64,000 nucleotides of DNA from positions 682,001-746,000 of the forward strand of contig OZ025833.1 of NCBI GenBank assembly GCA_964019425.1. The letters are read 5' to 3'. This document shows positions 11,830-23,026 of the stretch, in pieces. The notes beneath the pieces are model-generated. The model saw nothing but the letters and a program-made list of their open reading frames with translations. It was not told the DNA's origin and ran no database searches. The position numbers and the translations under genes were made by a program. The DNA is from Flectonema sp. DT1601. Lineage: Eukaryota > Euglenozoa > Diplonemea > Diplonemida > Diplonemidae. Within the stretch, counting starts at the first letter, position 1. Each line of letters begins with the position of its first letter.

Positions 11830-12055
11830 AAAAATTACCCTTATCTATCTACTTTTCGATGTTTATTGCAGCCTTTCAATTTTACTGATTGCGCGCACAA
11901 ACTCTCTCTCTCTCTCTATTTAAAAAAAAAACAAAACTATCTACACTCCTGAACTTACCAACAGGATTGAATGATTAGTTTTATGTTAACTCATAGTGGT
12001 GTTTTATCATTCTCTTTAACTCTAATTTTTCAATTTCAGTTATAATAATTAAAAA

Positions 12056-12880
12056 ATGCACATGATCGACGCTATCAAACGAGCAATGAATAAACCAACT
12101 ACAACCATAGAGGATAAAAGACTGAGTGAAATGGTTATGAAAATGCTTGAAAGAATAAAGAAGCAGGATATCCCGAAAGTACCGCTATCGAGAATACCGA
12201 ACACTGTTGAGAATTACGTAGCGTCTGAGAAAAAGATACTGACTGAGCCTAGAAAAGCTGCTGCTGCTGCTGCTGCTAAGAAGGCAGTTCCAAAAAAATC
12301 AGTCAAACCTGCGGCAGTCGTGCCTCTTGCGGTGAAGAAAGTTATTACAAATAAGAAAATAGTTCCAAAGAAAAGAATCGAAGATCCAGAAGATAATAAA
12401 CTTTGGACTTATAAAGAACTATTTACTGATCATCAGTCAAAGAGAACTGAGCATTCGATGTTTGAGTTCCTTCCGTTCGATATTGTATTCGAAGTTATGG
12501 GATACCTTTCGGGTTCTCAAATGATTCAGTTTGTGTCATCATGTATCGCACTTCCTGATAGTATTTGGAATACAGCGAGACACACAATATACTCATCCGG
12601 TGGTGAGGACATCCCTTGGCCGTTTTGTTCAGCATACGAATACTTCAGAATCACATCATTGGCAATGATCTACCCGACTGCTATGAATATTTGTCTTTAT
12701 GATGCACCTTGGCCGATCAGTGCCTCGACACTGCAACCATTTGGTAGATATTTGACTCCCGTAAACCCTGATAAACTACCTCGTGGTGTATCTAGAGAAG
12801 AAGTAGACGCCGGCATTGAAGAATTTAGAACAACATTCCCAGAGAGATTCGATGCCGCTATGAAAGAATCCATTAGGTGA
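12056..12880 (+). CDS. F-box-like protein, paralogue B with Ala/Lys linker (274 aa)
   Basis: The C-terminal 145 residues match the preceding gene: an F-box-like LPFDIVFEVMGYLSG, then WNTARHTIYSSGGEDIPWP, EYFRITSLA, DAPWP, STLQPFGRYL and DKL. The extra N-terminal 130 residues contain an Ala7 run and Lys/Pro/Val-rich linker repeats (VPKK/VKPA). A strong SL acceptor (TTTTTCAATTTCAG) ends at 12039. The stop overlaps a perfect splice-donor-like TTAG|GTGAGT, so a further 3' exon cannot be excluded. A likely role is as an SCF substrate adaptor. Confidence 0.75.
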   Translation: MHMIDAIKRAMNKPTTTIEDKRLSEMVMKMLERIKKQDIPKVPLSRIPNTVENYVASEKKILTEPRKAAAAAAAKKAVPKKSVKPAAVVPLAVKKVITNKKIVPKKRIEDPEDNKLWTYKELFTDHQSKRTEHSMFEFLPFDIVFEVMGYLSGSQMIQFVSSCIALPDSIWNTARHTIYSSGGEDIPWPFCSAYEYFRITSLAMIYPTAMNICLYDAPWPISASTLQPFGRYLTPVNPDKLPRGVSREEVDAGIEEFRTTFPERFDAAMKESIR

Positions 12881-13598
12881 GTTAACTTATCTTTTAATTT
12901 ATTGTATTCCTATGACAGTGATGTTAATGTCTCAGAGAAAAGGAAAGGTTGTTAGGTGTTATTCGCTACGGCTCACGTCATGTGAGTTTGTGTGCTCTGA
13001 AAGATGCTGATTTCCTTTTTTTTTTTTCCCCACTTTTTTTTTTTGTATGAATTCGATAGGGCGCGCCATTTTTTCGAGGCTGCGCAGCCCCTCCACATAT
13101 AAAAAAAAAACATAACGCTAATTACACAACCTGAATTACTATTGTGTATTATAATGAAGAACTATTTATTTTATAGCCCCATTTCTACTAACGGCTATTT
13201 ATGTATTTCATGGTGAGTTTTATTTTTTAATTTTCTCTTTACACAAGATGAAACAATCAGTGCACACGATTGCTGGCGCAGAGTTTATTTTTCATTTTTA
13301 TATTTCTATTGCTGCCTATGTCGTGAGTGCAGGTTTCAACTGAATTCTGAAGCAGCTACTGCTTTTTTTTTCGATTTGCCGTATTCGTCGGATTTTTTTT
13401 GAGTTCTTTACTTTACTTTTTATTCTATTCTGTTCTACTGTTTGTCTCGTCTTCTAACCTTTCAACAAGACAAAATATCCCGCTACGCCACCTATCTGGG
13501 AATCGTTCTTCCTCTCAATTTTTTATTATTATTTTTTTTTTTAAAGTATTTAGAAGTTTTCACCAAGTTTTTTTTATTATTACAGACCAACAGTAACA
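12881..13598. other. Spacer before protease gene
   Basis: T-rich spacer with short GC islands near 13060-13095. No supported coding frame. It ends with a long pyrimidine tract and TATTACAG at 13585, the likely trans-splice acceptor of the protease gene. Confidence 0.5.
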
Positions 13599-14477
13599 AT
13601 GAGGACAGGTTTAGTTATATTGTCGGCAGTTGCCGTCAACGGTTACATGGGAGGAGGTTACATTCCAACAGAGAAAGACTTTCAATATGTTGTTAAGAGT
13701 AAGCAACCTTTTGAATATGTAACTGATGCACCAACAGCATGGGATTGGAGAAATGCCTCAGTCGACGGAATGCCTGCTAGGAATTGGTGTTCAAAATCAA
13801 TGAACCAACACATTCCACAATATTGTGGAGCTTGTTGGGCTTTGGGTAGCACTTCAGCTTTGTCTGACAGAATCAGAATTATGAGAAGAGGTCGTTGGCC
13901 GGATGTTCAGATTGCCGCACAAACAGCAGTCTACTGCTGCTCTCTTGGGTGTGATGGGGGTAATGCTGACAGCGTCTACCGTCATGCTCACAATCACGGA
14001 TTCCCACAAGACGGATGTCAGAACTACGTTGCTAAGGGAGACGGACACCAGTGCACTGCAGAACACGTCTGTCAAGACAACAATGGACCAATTACGAATC
14101 ACACGATGTTTAAAATATCTGAACACGGTGCCATTAAAGGTGAAGACCAAATGGTTGCTGAGATCTACGCTCGTGGTCCTATCGTCTGTGCTATTGATGC
14201 GGCTCCTATTGAACAGTGGGGACTTGATGTTTGGGGAACTCCAAAAGCAAAGGACGTGTTTGTTGATCCTGGTCACCACCACAAGAAAGATCACATGATC
14301 TCAGTTGTTGGATACGGAGTAATGGATGAGAAGAAGTATTGGATTATTAGAAACTCATGGGGTACCTACTGGGGTGACAATGGATTCTTCAAACTCGAAC
14401 GTGGAACTGACCAACTTGGAATCGAATCAGACTTCTCATGCAGTTGGGCAGTTCCAATTATCCCTCCAGGTTACTAG
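13599..14477 (+). CDS. CTSZ: Cathepsin Z/X-like papain-family cysteine protease (292 aa)
   Basis: A complete C1A peptidase of the cathepsin X type, intronless. The catalytic Cys is residue 79 in NQHIPQYCGACWALGS. The HIP insertion just before it is the mini-loop that makes cathepsin X a carboxymonopeptidase. The catalytic His lies in DHMISVVGYG and the catalytic Asn in RNSWGTYWGDNGFF. There is a signal-like N-terminus (MRTGLVILSAVAVNGYMGGG) and a very short pro-region, as in the family. The length fits. It should work in lysosome-like compartments or be secreted. An acceptor AG lies at 13584-13585. Confidence 0.95.
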   Translation: MRTGLVILSAVAVNGYMGGGYIPTEKDFQYVVKSKQPFEYVTDAPTAWDWRNASVDGMPARNWCSKSMNQHIPQYCGACWALGSTSALSDRIRIMRRGRWPDVQIAAQTAVYCCSLGCDGGNADSVYRHAHNHGFPQDGCQNYVAKGDGHQCTAEHVCQDNNGPITNHTMFKISEHGAIKGEDQMVAEIYARGPIVCAIDAAPIEQWGLDVWGTPKAKDVFVDPGHHHKKDHMISVVGYGVMDEKKYWIIRNSWGTYWGDNGFFKLERGTDQLGIESDFSCSWAVPIIPPGY

Positions 14478-15075
14478 ATAATCTTTTTATTATATTTATG
14501 TGTTATCCTCTGTTCTCCATTCCCCCTACACCGCTTTTACTAAATAAGAAAGAAGACACTTCTTAGCGTTACCTTTCTTGTTCTTTCTTTCAGAACACTT
14601 TCATTCTTCACACACAATGTGACAATGAAAGTGTGTAGTGTGTTATTATTATTGTGATTCATTGCCGCTCTTGTTGGCAAATTACGTGTGATGTAAGTAA
14701 CGGGAGAGTGGGGGGGAAAAAGATAAAAAAAAGGAAGAACTGATTCCGAGGAATAACAAGCTAAGAAGAGATATATGAATGCTTCGTTTCTTCTTTTATT
14801 TTGTGTGACCAGTTGATCGTGTTTTTCAGTGACTGCCTTCACTTTCACATTTTTCTTTTTTTTCCCCTTAACAAAAAAACAATATATTTTTTTTCTTTGT
14901 AGTAAGTTCATAGCAGCGTACGTGCTTATAGACAGTGAAACAAGAAAAAAAAAAAAAAAAAAGGTCCCTATTTTCACTCGTTTTTCCCTAATCGAACGCC
15001 TATTTTGAGTCGGCTTTCATTGGATAATTTTATCATTTTTATTATTAATGTTCCCTTTCAGGAAGCCACACTCAA
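14478..15075. other. Spacer between protease and LSM14 genes
   Basis: No coding frame is supported on either strand. The minus-strand frame here is dominated by homopolymer-encoded Phe/Lys and shows no domain. It ends with TTCCCTTTCAG near 15060, the likely SL acceptor for the following gene. Confidence 0.5.
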
Positions 15076-17543
15076 ATGACGGGCGTACCACGGTTGGGGC
15101 AGAAGCTCTCCCTTATCAGCAAGAGTTCTATAAAATATGAAGGTTTGTGAATTTTATTATTTATATATGAAACTTCTTGTTGATTTTCTCGAATAGGGAA
15201 GTGTGTCGTCATAGTCGTCCTTGTTAACGACTTCTGTAACGGAATAAATCAAGAAATCAAACATCCAAACACAGGTACCCTTGCCGATATTAACGCTGAA
15301 GAGAACACTCTCACCCTAGCGGACGTTACCATGTTCGGAACCGAAGAGCGTCCAGCAGCAAAGCCAGTCCCAAAGTCTGGGAAGTTATACGAGTTTATCA
15401 TATTTAGGTTTGTTTTTTAATTCATTCTAATAACACATGAGATAAGCCCTGCACCACATATAATGTGAGGTAGGGTGTAGTACATGTGTGAGAATATCTT
15501 TCCTTTCGGAGAAGAAAAGCTGCTGTTTGTAGCATTCTGCATTCAGCAAGTCTTTGTAAGCAATTGACGAACTCTTATTCAGCATGGGTGCCACGGAAGG
15601 CCTCTTCTTTAGCGAGAGTGATAATCTTCCTCCAGTCCTACTGCGAGATTCTATTTATTGTTTCTTGGCTCTCTCTGACTACAGATCAAACACATGAGAT
15701 AAGCCCTGCACCACATATAATGTGAGGTAGGGTGTAGTACATGTGTGAGAATGGATATCTTTCCTTTCGGAGAAGAAAAACTGCTGCTTGTAGCATTCTG
15801 CATTCAGCAAGTCTTTGTAAGCCATTGACGAACTCTTATTCAGCATGGGTGCCACGGAAGGCCTCTTCTTTAGCGAGAGTGATAATCTTCCTCCAGTCCT
15901 ACTGCGAGATTCCTTTTTTATTCCTTTTCTTGTACACGCCTTGGCACACCAGCCTCAAGGATGGCCATCATCCATTGGAGGTCAATGGTCGGGGCCAGAA
16001 CTCTTTCAAGCTCCTTTTTTTTTTGTACTCAGCATGGGTGCCACGGAAGGCCTCTTCTTTAGCGAGAGTGATAATCTTCCTCCAGTCCTACTGCGAGAAC
16101 TCTGCAAGTCAATCAGCTGCCATACGCTCTATTCTCAATCCCTTCTCTTCACGTGATGATAATAACCACAACCTTATTCTGTCACCTCCGATCCTAGTTG
16201 GTTGCTTCTCGCGGCCAGTATGCGATAGAATTGTGATGAAAACTATCTGATCGACTTCTTCTCGTCCTGCAAAGCAATTCGTTTCTTTCAACAGCATGGG
16301 TGCCACGGAAGGCCTCTTCTTTAGCGAGAGTGATAATCTTCCTCCAGTCCTACTGCGAGATTCCTTTTTTATTCCTTTTCTTGTACACGCCTTGGCACAC
16401 CAGCCTCAAGGATGGCCATCATCCATTGGAGGTCAATGGTCGGGGCCAGAACCCTTTCAAGCTCCTTTTTTTTGTATTCAGCATGGGTGCCACGGAAGGC
16501 CTCTTCTTTAGCGAGAGTGATAATCTTCCTCCAGTCCTACTGCGAGATAGAAGTATTCTTTTTGTACCTTATGGTGGAGCTTATGGTGGAGTTATTAATT
16601 AAAATGTAAAATAAAATAATCAAAACAGAGGTAAAGACATTAGAGATCTCACCGTCTACCAGGACAGAAGTGTTCCAAATGACCCAGCTATTGTAAGCGC
16701 AGGACCATCATCCAACATTGGATTAGGTGGAGGAGGAGGAGGGGGAGGAGGAGGAAAGGGTCAACAGCACCACAACCAGTACCAGCAGCACAACAGTGGA
16801 TACGGTGGAGGTAAGGGAGGAGGTTCCTTTGGAGAAAGCAGTCAGTACATGGGACGTTCGATATACGACAGCCACAACCTTGGAGGAAACAACTACCCAC
16901 ACAAGGAAAGGATGCAACCTACTTATGACAACTACAGACACAACAACCGTGGATACGGTGGTGGTGGCGGTGGAGGTGGAGGTGGAGGTAAGGGATACGG
17001 AAAGGGAGGTGGCAACCACGGTGGAGGTGGCGGTGGGTACAACAGAAACCGTCGCAACCACAACAACCGCAACAGCAGACCATACTCTACCCACACCGGT
17101 CTTGAATTCGCAAAGGAGGGAGGAAAGAAGGAAGACATGGTACGTTTTGTTAATTTCAATAAATAATCCTCAACACAAACACTTCTCTAATTAGATCATT
17201 TCTTTAACAACATAACAAACAGAAGGAATTCGACTTCGATGAAATGAACAAAAAGATTGAGAACATTGAGAAGGAGAGACCAGGTGCAGCAAAGGACAGC
17301 AGCAAGTCTGATGTCGGTCCTGCCTACAAAAAAGAGTCCAGCTTCTTTGATTCTCTCTCCAGCCGTGATGAAGGAAATGTGAGACCTCCAAATGTTGATG
17401 CGGACACCTTTGGACCTGAGGTATGTATTGATGTCTTCTTACTGAGTAGTTCTACTTCCTGACATGGAAGTTTCTTAAATAAAATAAAACAGGGTTACAG
17501 AGGCAGAGGTGGACGTGGAGGAAGAGGAGGACGTGGCCGTTAA
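15076..17543 (+). CDS. LSM14: LSM14/SCD6 RNA-granule protein, five exons (319 aa)
   Basis: Exons 15076-15142, 15275-15407, 16629-17139, 17223-17420 and 17493-17543 all join in frame. Introns start GTTTGT, GTTTGT, GTACGT and GTATGT, and all end ACAG. The N-terminal LSm domain carries KYEGTLADINAEENTLTLAD, a FGTEERP motif and YEFIIFRGKDIRDLTV, the signature of the LSM14/Scd6 subgroup. A Gly-rich/RGG low-complexity middle follows, then the FDFDEMNKKIENIEKE (DFDF-like), SSFFDSL (FFD box) and DADTFGPE (TFG box) motifs, and a final RGG tail (GRGGRGGRGG). Scd6 proteins repress translation and promote decapping in P-bodies. Intron 2 is 1221 nt and carries nested repeats. Confidence 0.95.
15408..16628 (+). 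repeat. Repeat-filled intron 2 of LSM14
   Basis: A 68-nt core (AGCATGGGTGCCACGGAAGG ... CTACTGCGAGA) occurs five times at 15581-15648, 15842-15909, 16031-16098, 16293-16360 and 16480-16547, all direct. A longer unit covering the first core and about 150 nt upstream is duplicated (about 15431-15648 and 15689-15909). A linker of about 120 nt is also duplicated (15910-16030 and 16361-16479). Copies are nearly identical, so the expansion is recent. Several frames are open on both strands, which suggests derivation from coding sequence, perhaps of a mobile element on the minus strand. Confidence 0.9.
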
Positions 17544-20090
17544 GCATTGTACACTATAATACCACCCCTCCCCCCTCATCCCATACACGGTGTCTTCGAT
17601 GCAAGCAGAAAGCTTCTGTGAGTTCCATCCCTCCCCTCACCCAACGTGAATTACAATCCTTGCCTTATGCTTATTGTTTACCATATTTATTTTGATGTGA
17701 AAATTAAAAAAAAAAAAAAAAACTCCCTGTGACGTTATCCCTCATTTTCTTTGACCACGGGAGGCAGGGAAGAAAGATTTATTCCTCCTGATGTATTTCC
17801 ATTATTATTTATATATTTTTTTTAAATTCTTTTTTTTTTTTATAAAAAAAAAAAAATACATTTTTATATTTACGAAACAAAGGAATAGTTCCTATCGTAG
17901 AGTGGGTGGATTGCTCGACGATGTTATCGACTAATTTTGAGTTGTTCTCTTTGTGCTGTGGTTAAAAATCCTGAGGGGAAAAAAAATAAGAAATTAGTAG
18001 AAACATGTCGAATGGGAATATCCATCTCTTCAGTAGACATCTCAAAACAAAAACTACTTTCTCTTTTTTACCTCATCAAGAGAAAGGAGTGTATTTGCGT
18101 TTGACAGCGTGTTTTAACAACATCTTATGGCACGGAGAATAATTATGATGATGATGCTCGTTGTAACATACGTAGAAAGGCTGCGAACATCTTGTTGTAT
18201 TTCATATAAATGGGTGAAAACGAGACTGGCAAGCGCCCGAAACACCCTTGATTATTTATGTTTAACAGATTTTGCACTTTTGCCGTGATTTGTTTTTCTC
18301 CTTGCTTAAGGTTCATCGTGTCCCGATTTCCCTGATAATCCCCCTCCTTAACACTTCTGATTCCTAGGATTAGAATTTAAAAAAAAAAACAAAACAAAAA
18401 AAAAAATAATAAAAATTTTAATAAACAAAAAAAAAAAAACAAAAAACAAATAAAGTAAAAAGAATTTAAAATTTTAAAAAAAAAAAAAAAAAAAAGTTGT
18501 TATGACCGTTATTTTGAGAATTTGATATATTTTTGTTTTCTTCGTTGTTTTTGTTGATAGTGCAAAGCTAGGTATTTTTTTTTTTTTTTTTTTTCCAAAT
18601 TTTGGAAAGGATTTTGTGCGAAGTTGAATTTTCAGTGTGTTTTACTCAGGAAAAAAAAGAAAAAAAAGGAAACCAAAAAAAGTAGGGAAAAAAAAAAAAA
18701 AAAAAAACTCTCCCCTGATGTTTAATTATAGTAGAGAAGAAAAGAAAATAATGATTGTGTAAGAAGAAAACAAGAAAAGTGTGTTCTTTTTTTTTCTTTT
18801 TTTTTTTTCCCCGACCTCCTTTTTCCTGTGGCCAATTGATCGACATTGCGTTTTTTTTTTTTTTTTTTTTTTTTTGGCCGACAGTTTCTTTGTTTGTCTT
18901 GTGACGTTATAGAAGCGAAATCTGCTTTCCTCTGAACGCACAGGCAGAGCGAGTTCTCTGCTTATCTCTGTCTCGGGAAGAATTCTTTTTTTCTTTAATA
19001 AAAAAATACACAAATACAATAAAAGTGAGAAATTTCAACCACATTGCGTTTATCTTATCTTGTCTTTTATTATTTTTTTTCTTTCTTCTCAGCCTCTTTA
19101 CAATTTATTATTTTTTTTTTTTCCCTTTTGCTTTTGGCAATCTTAGTTATTGAAAGCAAAAAAAAAAAAAAAAAAAAAAAAGAAGTCAGATTTGGGAGTA
19201 ATTGCGGGCAAATATCGCATTCTTTTTTTTTTTTTTTTTTGTTATTCCCTTTCTCAATTTTTTGTGCATAATTTTAAAAAAAAAAAAAAATCATCAGTGT
19301 TTTTCATCTTTTGAATTTCTGGTAGCCTTCTTAAATATATATTTTTTTTTAATTCGAACAACTAGGATGATCTCTTAGTCATCTCTGTCAAATGTGTCTG
19401 AAGCAAACTTTTTAACAAATGCCATCATGTTCATGTTACGTAATTACTTTGGTCATTTTTTTTCCTTCTTCTCCATTTGTCTTTCTGGAACGACTTCCAT
19501 TACTTTCTCCAGATTCAAGCTTTTTTTTTAAACGTTGCGTTCGGCTAATAAGGTTTTGTTTGTCCGTTTTTTGGGATTTCTTCTTCTCATTTTAAGTACA
19601 GAATGTCCTCTAATTTAAAAAAAAAAAAAAAAAAAAACTAGAATGATGATTTTTTAGGGCGCCATGAAATTTGACAACACACACAGCGATCAAAAAAAAA
19701 AAAAAAAAACAAACAAACAAACAAGCGAATAAAAAAAGACAGAGGGAAAGAGAAAATAGTACTTCACATCGCTCCTGATTCTTGATCCAGCTAAAACGGA
19801 AGGGGGGAGGGGAAAAAAAAAAAAAAAAAAAGAAAAAAAAGAAAAGAAAAGGAAAAGAAGAAAAAAATTGGGGGTGAAGGATTGTATAGGTTATGGAGGA
19901 AAAAAAAAAAAAAAAAAAAAAGAAGAATAAGAAAAAAAAAATTAAAAAAAAAAAAAAAAAAAAAAAAAGAATACTCCTGCCTTCGTACAGATGATATTTG
20001 TGATTTTTCTTAAATCACCAAAAAAACGTTGGAGAAAATACAAATAATTCTTCTTTATTTCAACAACAACAGGAATCTATCACAGCAACT
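17544..20090. other. Long homopolymer-rich spacer
   Basis: 2.5 kb without a supported gene. It consists of many A and T tracts (for example about 18475-18495, 18578-18594, 18851-18875, 19159-19182, 19899-19968) in both orientations. Opposed A and T runs could pair into hairpins. Nothing recognisable as a repeat shared with the rest of the window was seen. Confidence 0.6.
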
Positions 20091-20372
20091 ATGTCCGACA
20101 AGAGAACAAAACTAGTTCTTAACCTGAATGAAGATATTAATGACTGTCTCTGGCTATCTCTCTTCAACGAAGAATCCTCAGAAGACATTTTCACATTTCA
20201 TAACAAACACGAGACCAATCCGTTTCTACATTTCAGTGATATCGACATATCTGATTTTAATCCAAAGTGGATTCAGGTATTAAATAACAACTGCGAGACA
20301 AACACATCGAGTGAGACACCAATGTGGCTGACTGCAATGAATGATGAAATAACAAATAATATAAATACCTAA
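20091..20372 (+). CDS. Small acidic hypothetical protein (93 aa)
   Basis: A 93-residue acidic frame, Asn/Asp/Ser-rich with spaced Trp residues (NDCLWLSLF, NPKWIQVL, TPMWLTAM). No family recognised. An A/C-rich CAACAACAG precedes the ATG by about 20 nt, which resembles the cis-intron acceptors of this window more than its trans-acceptors, so a 5' exon upstream is possible. WIQ|GTATTA could be an internal donor. Confidence is moderate because of size. Confidence 0.5.
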   Translation: MSDKRTKLVLNLNEDINDCLWLSLFNEESSEDIFTFHNKHETNPFLHFSDIDISDFNPKWIQVLNNNCETNTSSETPMWLTAMNDEITNNINT

Positions 20373-20511
20373 AAAAAAACTATATAAAAAAAAAAAGAGA
20401 TAATTTTTTTTGCTTTCCAGCAACGAAATAAACCTAGGGCTATTTTTTTAAATTTTTTTTTTTTTTTTTTATATTCTGTTCTCACAGAACAACAGGAAAT
20501 CAAAACGTGAA

Positions 20512-21903
20512 ATGCTAATCGCAGTCGAAGGATGCTGCCACGGTGAGTTAGATAAAATATATGAGACATTAGAAGCAGCTGGGGACAAGTTTGGAGCAAA
20601 GGTCGACTTACTGCTGTGCTGTGGTGATTTTCAATCAATAAGAGACGCCAATGATTTGTCATGTCTCGCTTGTCCTGAAAAGTACCGACACATGGGAGAC
20701 TTTCACAAATACTACACTGGAGAAAAAAAGGCACCGATTTTAACAGTATTCATCGGAGGTAATCATGAGGCTTCAAACTACCTTTGGGAAACTTATTACG
20801 GAGGATGGGTAGCTGAGAATATTTATTATCTTGGAATGGGAGGTATCATCAACATAAATGGTTTAACAATAGGAGGTATATCAGGTATCTATAAAGAACA
20901 CGATCACAGAAAAGGATTCACAGAACGTCCTCCGTACAACTCTAACTCAATGAGAAGTATCTTTCATGTTAGAGACTTTGAAATATCGAAACTACTTTTG
21001 TATGGACTGAAACCTAACGTCATGATGAGTCATGACTGGCCTTGTGGTATTGATAAGTTTGGTAATACTGCAGAACTTCTTCGTAGAAAATCGCAATTCG
21101 AAGACGAGGTTCGTTCAGGCTGTCTCGGATCACCAGCAAATATGAAACTTCTCAAAACAATGCGACCACAATATTGGTTTGCAGGTCATCTTCATTGTAA
21201 GTTTGGTGCTGTTGTTGATTGGTCAACTCAGCAACCAGCAAGTTCTGAATTCACGAAATTCTTAGCTCTGGATAAGTGTTTACCCAGAAGATCATTCTTA
21301 CAGATTGTGAAAATAGAAAAAAGTGAACTAAACTACGACCCCACTGAGTACGGTCATCAGCCAGGAGAGATATATCGAGATGTTCAGTGGTTAGCTGTAC
21401 TAAAAGGTTTGAATAATCACATTCCTATTGATCAAGAAAACTGTTCTGTTACAGATGAAATGCTGAAGACATACGCAGCTGATGTTCGAATTGCTATGAA
21501 AGACTTAAAAGATAAACACGGTGACCAGAGATTCTTTAAAGTTGAGGATTGGGATCCTGACACCCCTAATCAGTCTCGTAAATGGTTAGAAACTGATAAT
21601 AAACAAACTTCTGATTTGTGTTCTTTTCTTGGAATTGACAACAGAATTCGTCGAACACGTTGTGAATTAAATCGTCATTTAAAAGGAACGTCTGTTGAGG
21701 CAACAAAAACACAACTTTCACACATTGAAAGCGGCGTTTCTTCAGCAAACAGACTCCTTGAAGAACTCCTCAGTAGTCCACAGCCTGTGTCAGCAGCGCC
21801 AATTCAAAGAAACCAACCTGTTGTTGAAACAGCGCAAGCCTCTCCTGCTCCTAAAAATGATGAGGGAGAAGGTGATGTTTTTGAAGCTTTTATTGATATT
21901 TAA
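20512..21903 (+). CDS. DBR1: Lariat debranching enzyme DBR1 (463 aa)
   Basis: A full-length metallophosphoesterase that hydrolyses the 2'-5' branch of intron lariats. Every family block is present: GCCHGELDKIYETL at the N-terminus, LLLCCGDFQ, KYRHMGDFHKYYTGEKKAP, GGNHEASNYL, GGWVAENIYYLG, MMSHDWPCGI and FAGHLHCKFGAVV, with the metal-binding His/Asp/Asn residues intact. The C-terminal 200 residues are variable, as usual. In a trans-splicing organism it would also debranch the Y-shaped by-products. The gene is intronless. A strong acceptor (TTCTGTTCTCACAG) ends at 20487, only 25 nt before the ATG. Confidence 0.97.
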   Translation: MLIAVEGCCHGELDKIYETLEAAGDKFGAKVDLLLCCGDFQSIRDANDLSCLACPEKYRHMGDFHKYYTGEKKAPILTVFIGGNHEASNYLWETYYGGWVAENIYYLGMGGIININGLTIGGISGIYKEHDHRKGFTERPPYNSNSMRSIFHVRDFEISKLLLYGLKPNVMMSHDWPCGIDKFGNTAELLRRKSQFEDEVRSGCLGSPANMKLLKTMRPQYWFAGHLHCKFGAVVDWSTQQPASSEFTKFLALDKCLPRRSFLQIVKIEKSELNYDPTEYGHQPGEIYRDVQWLAVLKGLNNHIPIDQENCSVTDEMLKTYAADVRIAMKDLKDKHGDQRFFKVEDWDPDTPNQSRKWLETDNKQTSDLCSFLGIDNRIRRTRCELNRHLKGTSVEATKTQLSHIESGVSSANRLLEELLSSPQPVSAAPIQRNQPVVETAQASPAPKNDEGEGDVFEAFIDI

Positions 21904-22105
21904 GTAAACCCCCCTCTCTGGTCTAAAAGTAGTATGGGTTATAAAGTTGAAACGAAAAAAAAAAAAAAAAAAAAAAAAAACTAACAAAGAGGGGGCCAAT
22001 GATACTGCTTTCATGTAATTGTTTTGTAATATTTTTATTTTTATTTTTTTTTATTGAAACAGATCTTTTTACAAAAAAAAACTTCATCAAAAAAAAAAAA
22101 AAAAA

Positions 22106-23026
22106 ATGCCGAAATTATTATCTCTAACTAAATCAGTTGAAGACACACACACTGATGGTGTGATGTGTTTATGTGTAGCAGTAAATGAAAATGAAAAGAA
22201 CGCTGTATTCAGCGGGGGAATGGATGGTAAAATAAGACAATGGTCAACTACCGGAGAGGCGATATCAACAATAGAAGCTCACACCGAAACCGTAAACAAT
22301 CTAATTTCAGTAAACAATAAACTCTACAGCTGTTCTGATGATAAGAGCATAAAAGTATGGAACACGACGACTAATAAAGAAGAAGGTAAAATGACTCACG
22401 ATGACTCAGTCAACAATATGATTATTGTCGGTGATGTAATGTATTCTTGTGATGATGCTGGAACTATTAAGATTCATAACTTAACAACCTTCAATTGTGA
22501 TTGTACTTTTCCAGCAGCAGCAGATGCTCTGAACTGTTTGGCAATATTTGAACAACTCCTCTGGTCAGGTGGCGATGATGGATTCCTCCGTCTTTGGAAC
22601 GTCGCACCAGACTCACTAACAGACGGTCAGATGGTTCCTGTTGACAACATCTCAGTAATAGACACTGACGACACGGTTATGATTAACAATCTCGCAATTC
22701 AAGACAATAATATTTGGGTATCTATCGGGATCACTGATCTATCTTGTCTTCAATGTCGAAACGTTAAGTCAGGTTCACTCTTAACTTCAATAAGTCTAAA
22801 TGATTGGCCTCGAACCATAATCCTAACATCAATGTTCTTCTTTGTTGCTTGTGATGATGGAAATATCTACAGCTGGGTTATGGGAGGTGATGATAAACTT
22901 ACTCCTTCAGCACTATCTGAGGCATTAGAAGGAGGTAGCGATCCAATCATGGATATGGTTCTTTGTGGTAAGAATGGGGCATCGACTTCGGATGGAAAAA
23001 TCAATTTTTGGGAATCGATCGCATAA
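22106..23026 (+). CDS. WD40-repeat protein (306 aa)
   Basis: About six to seven WD40 blades forming one beta-propeller, with SGGMDGKIRQW, SCSDDKSIKVWN, SCDDAGTIKIHN, SGGDDGFLRLWN, ACDDGNIYSW and SDGKINFWE ends. There are no extra domains. Such single-propeller proteins are scaffolds, so the partner cannot be told from sequence. The ATG follows a run of about 18 A residues. The acceptor GAAACAG lies near 22063. Confidence 0.9.
   Translation: MPKLLSLTKSVEDTHTDGVMCLCVAVNENEKNAVFSGGMDGKIRQWSTTGEAISTIEAHTETVNNLISVNNKLYSCSDDKSIKVWNTTTNKEEGKMTHDDSVNNMIIVGDVMYSCDDAGTIKIHNLTTFNCDCTFPAAADALNCLAIFEQLLWSGGDDGFLRLWNVAPDSLTDGQMVPVDNISVIDTDDTVMINNLAIQDNNIWVSIGITDLSCLQCRNVKSGSLLTSISLNDWPRTIILTSMFFFVACDDGNIYSWVMGGDDKLTPSALSEALEGGSDPIMDMVLCGKNGASTSDGKINFWESIA

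Noticed and set aside
14540-14977. Minus-strand 145-aa frame
   Set aside because: Composed largely of homopolymer-encoded residues, no start context or domain, and opposite to all real genes.
15741-16602. Frames of 65-169 aa inside the LSM14 intron
   Set aside because: They are the repeat unit read several times, with no start signal. At best remnants of a coding element.
16723-17159. Minus- and alternative plus-frame ORFs over the Gly-rich exon of LSM14
   Set aside because: Shadows of GGN-repeat coding; the LSM14 frame is fixed by FFD and TFG motifs and splice phases.
18646-19271. Several 60-100-aa frames in the long spacer
   Set aside because: Poly-Lys/Phe translations of homopolymers.
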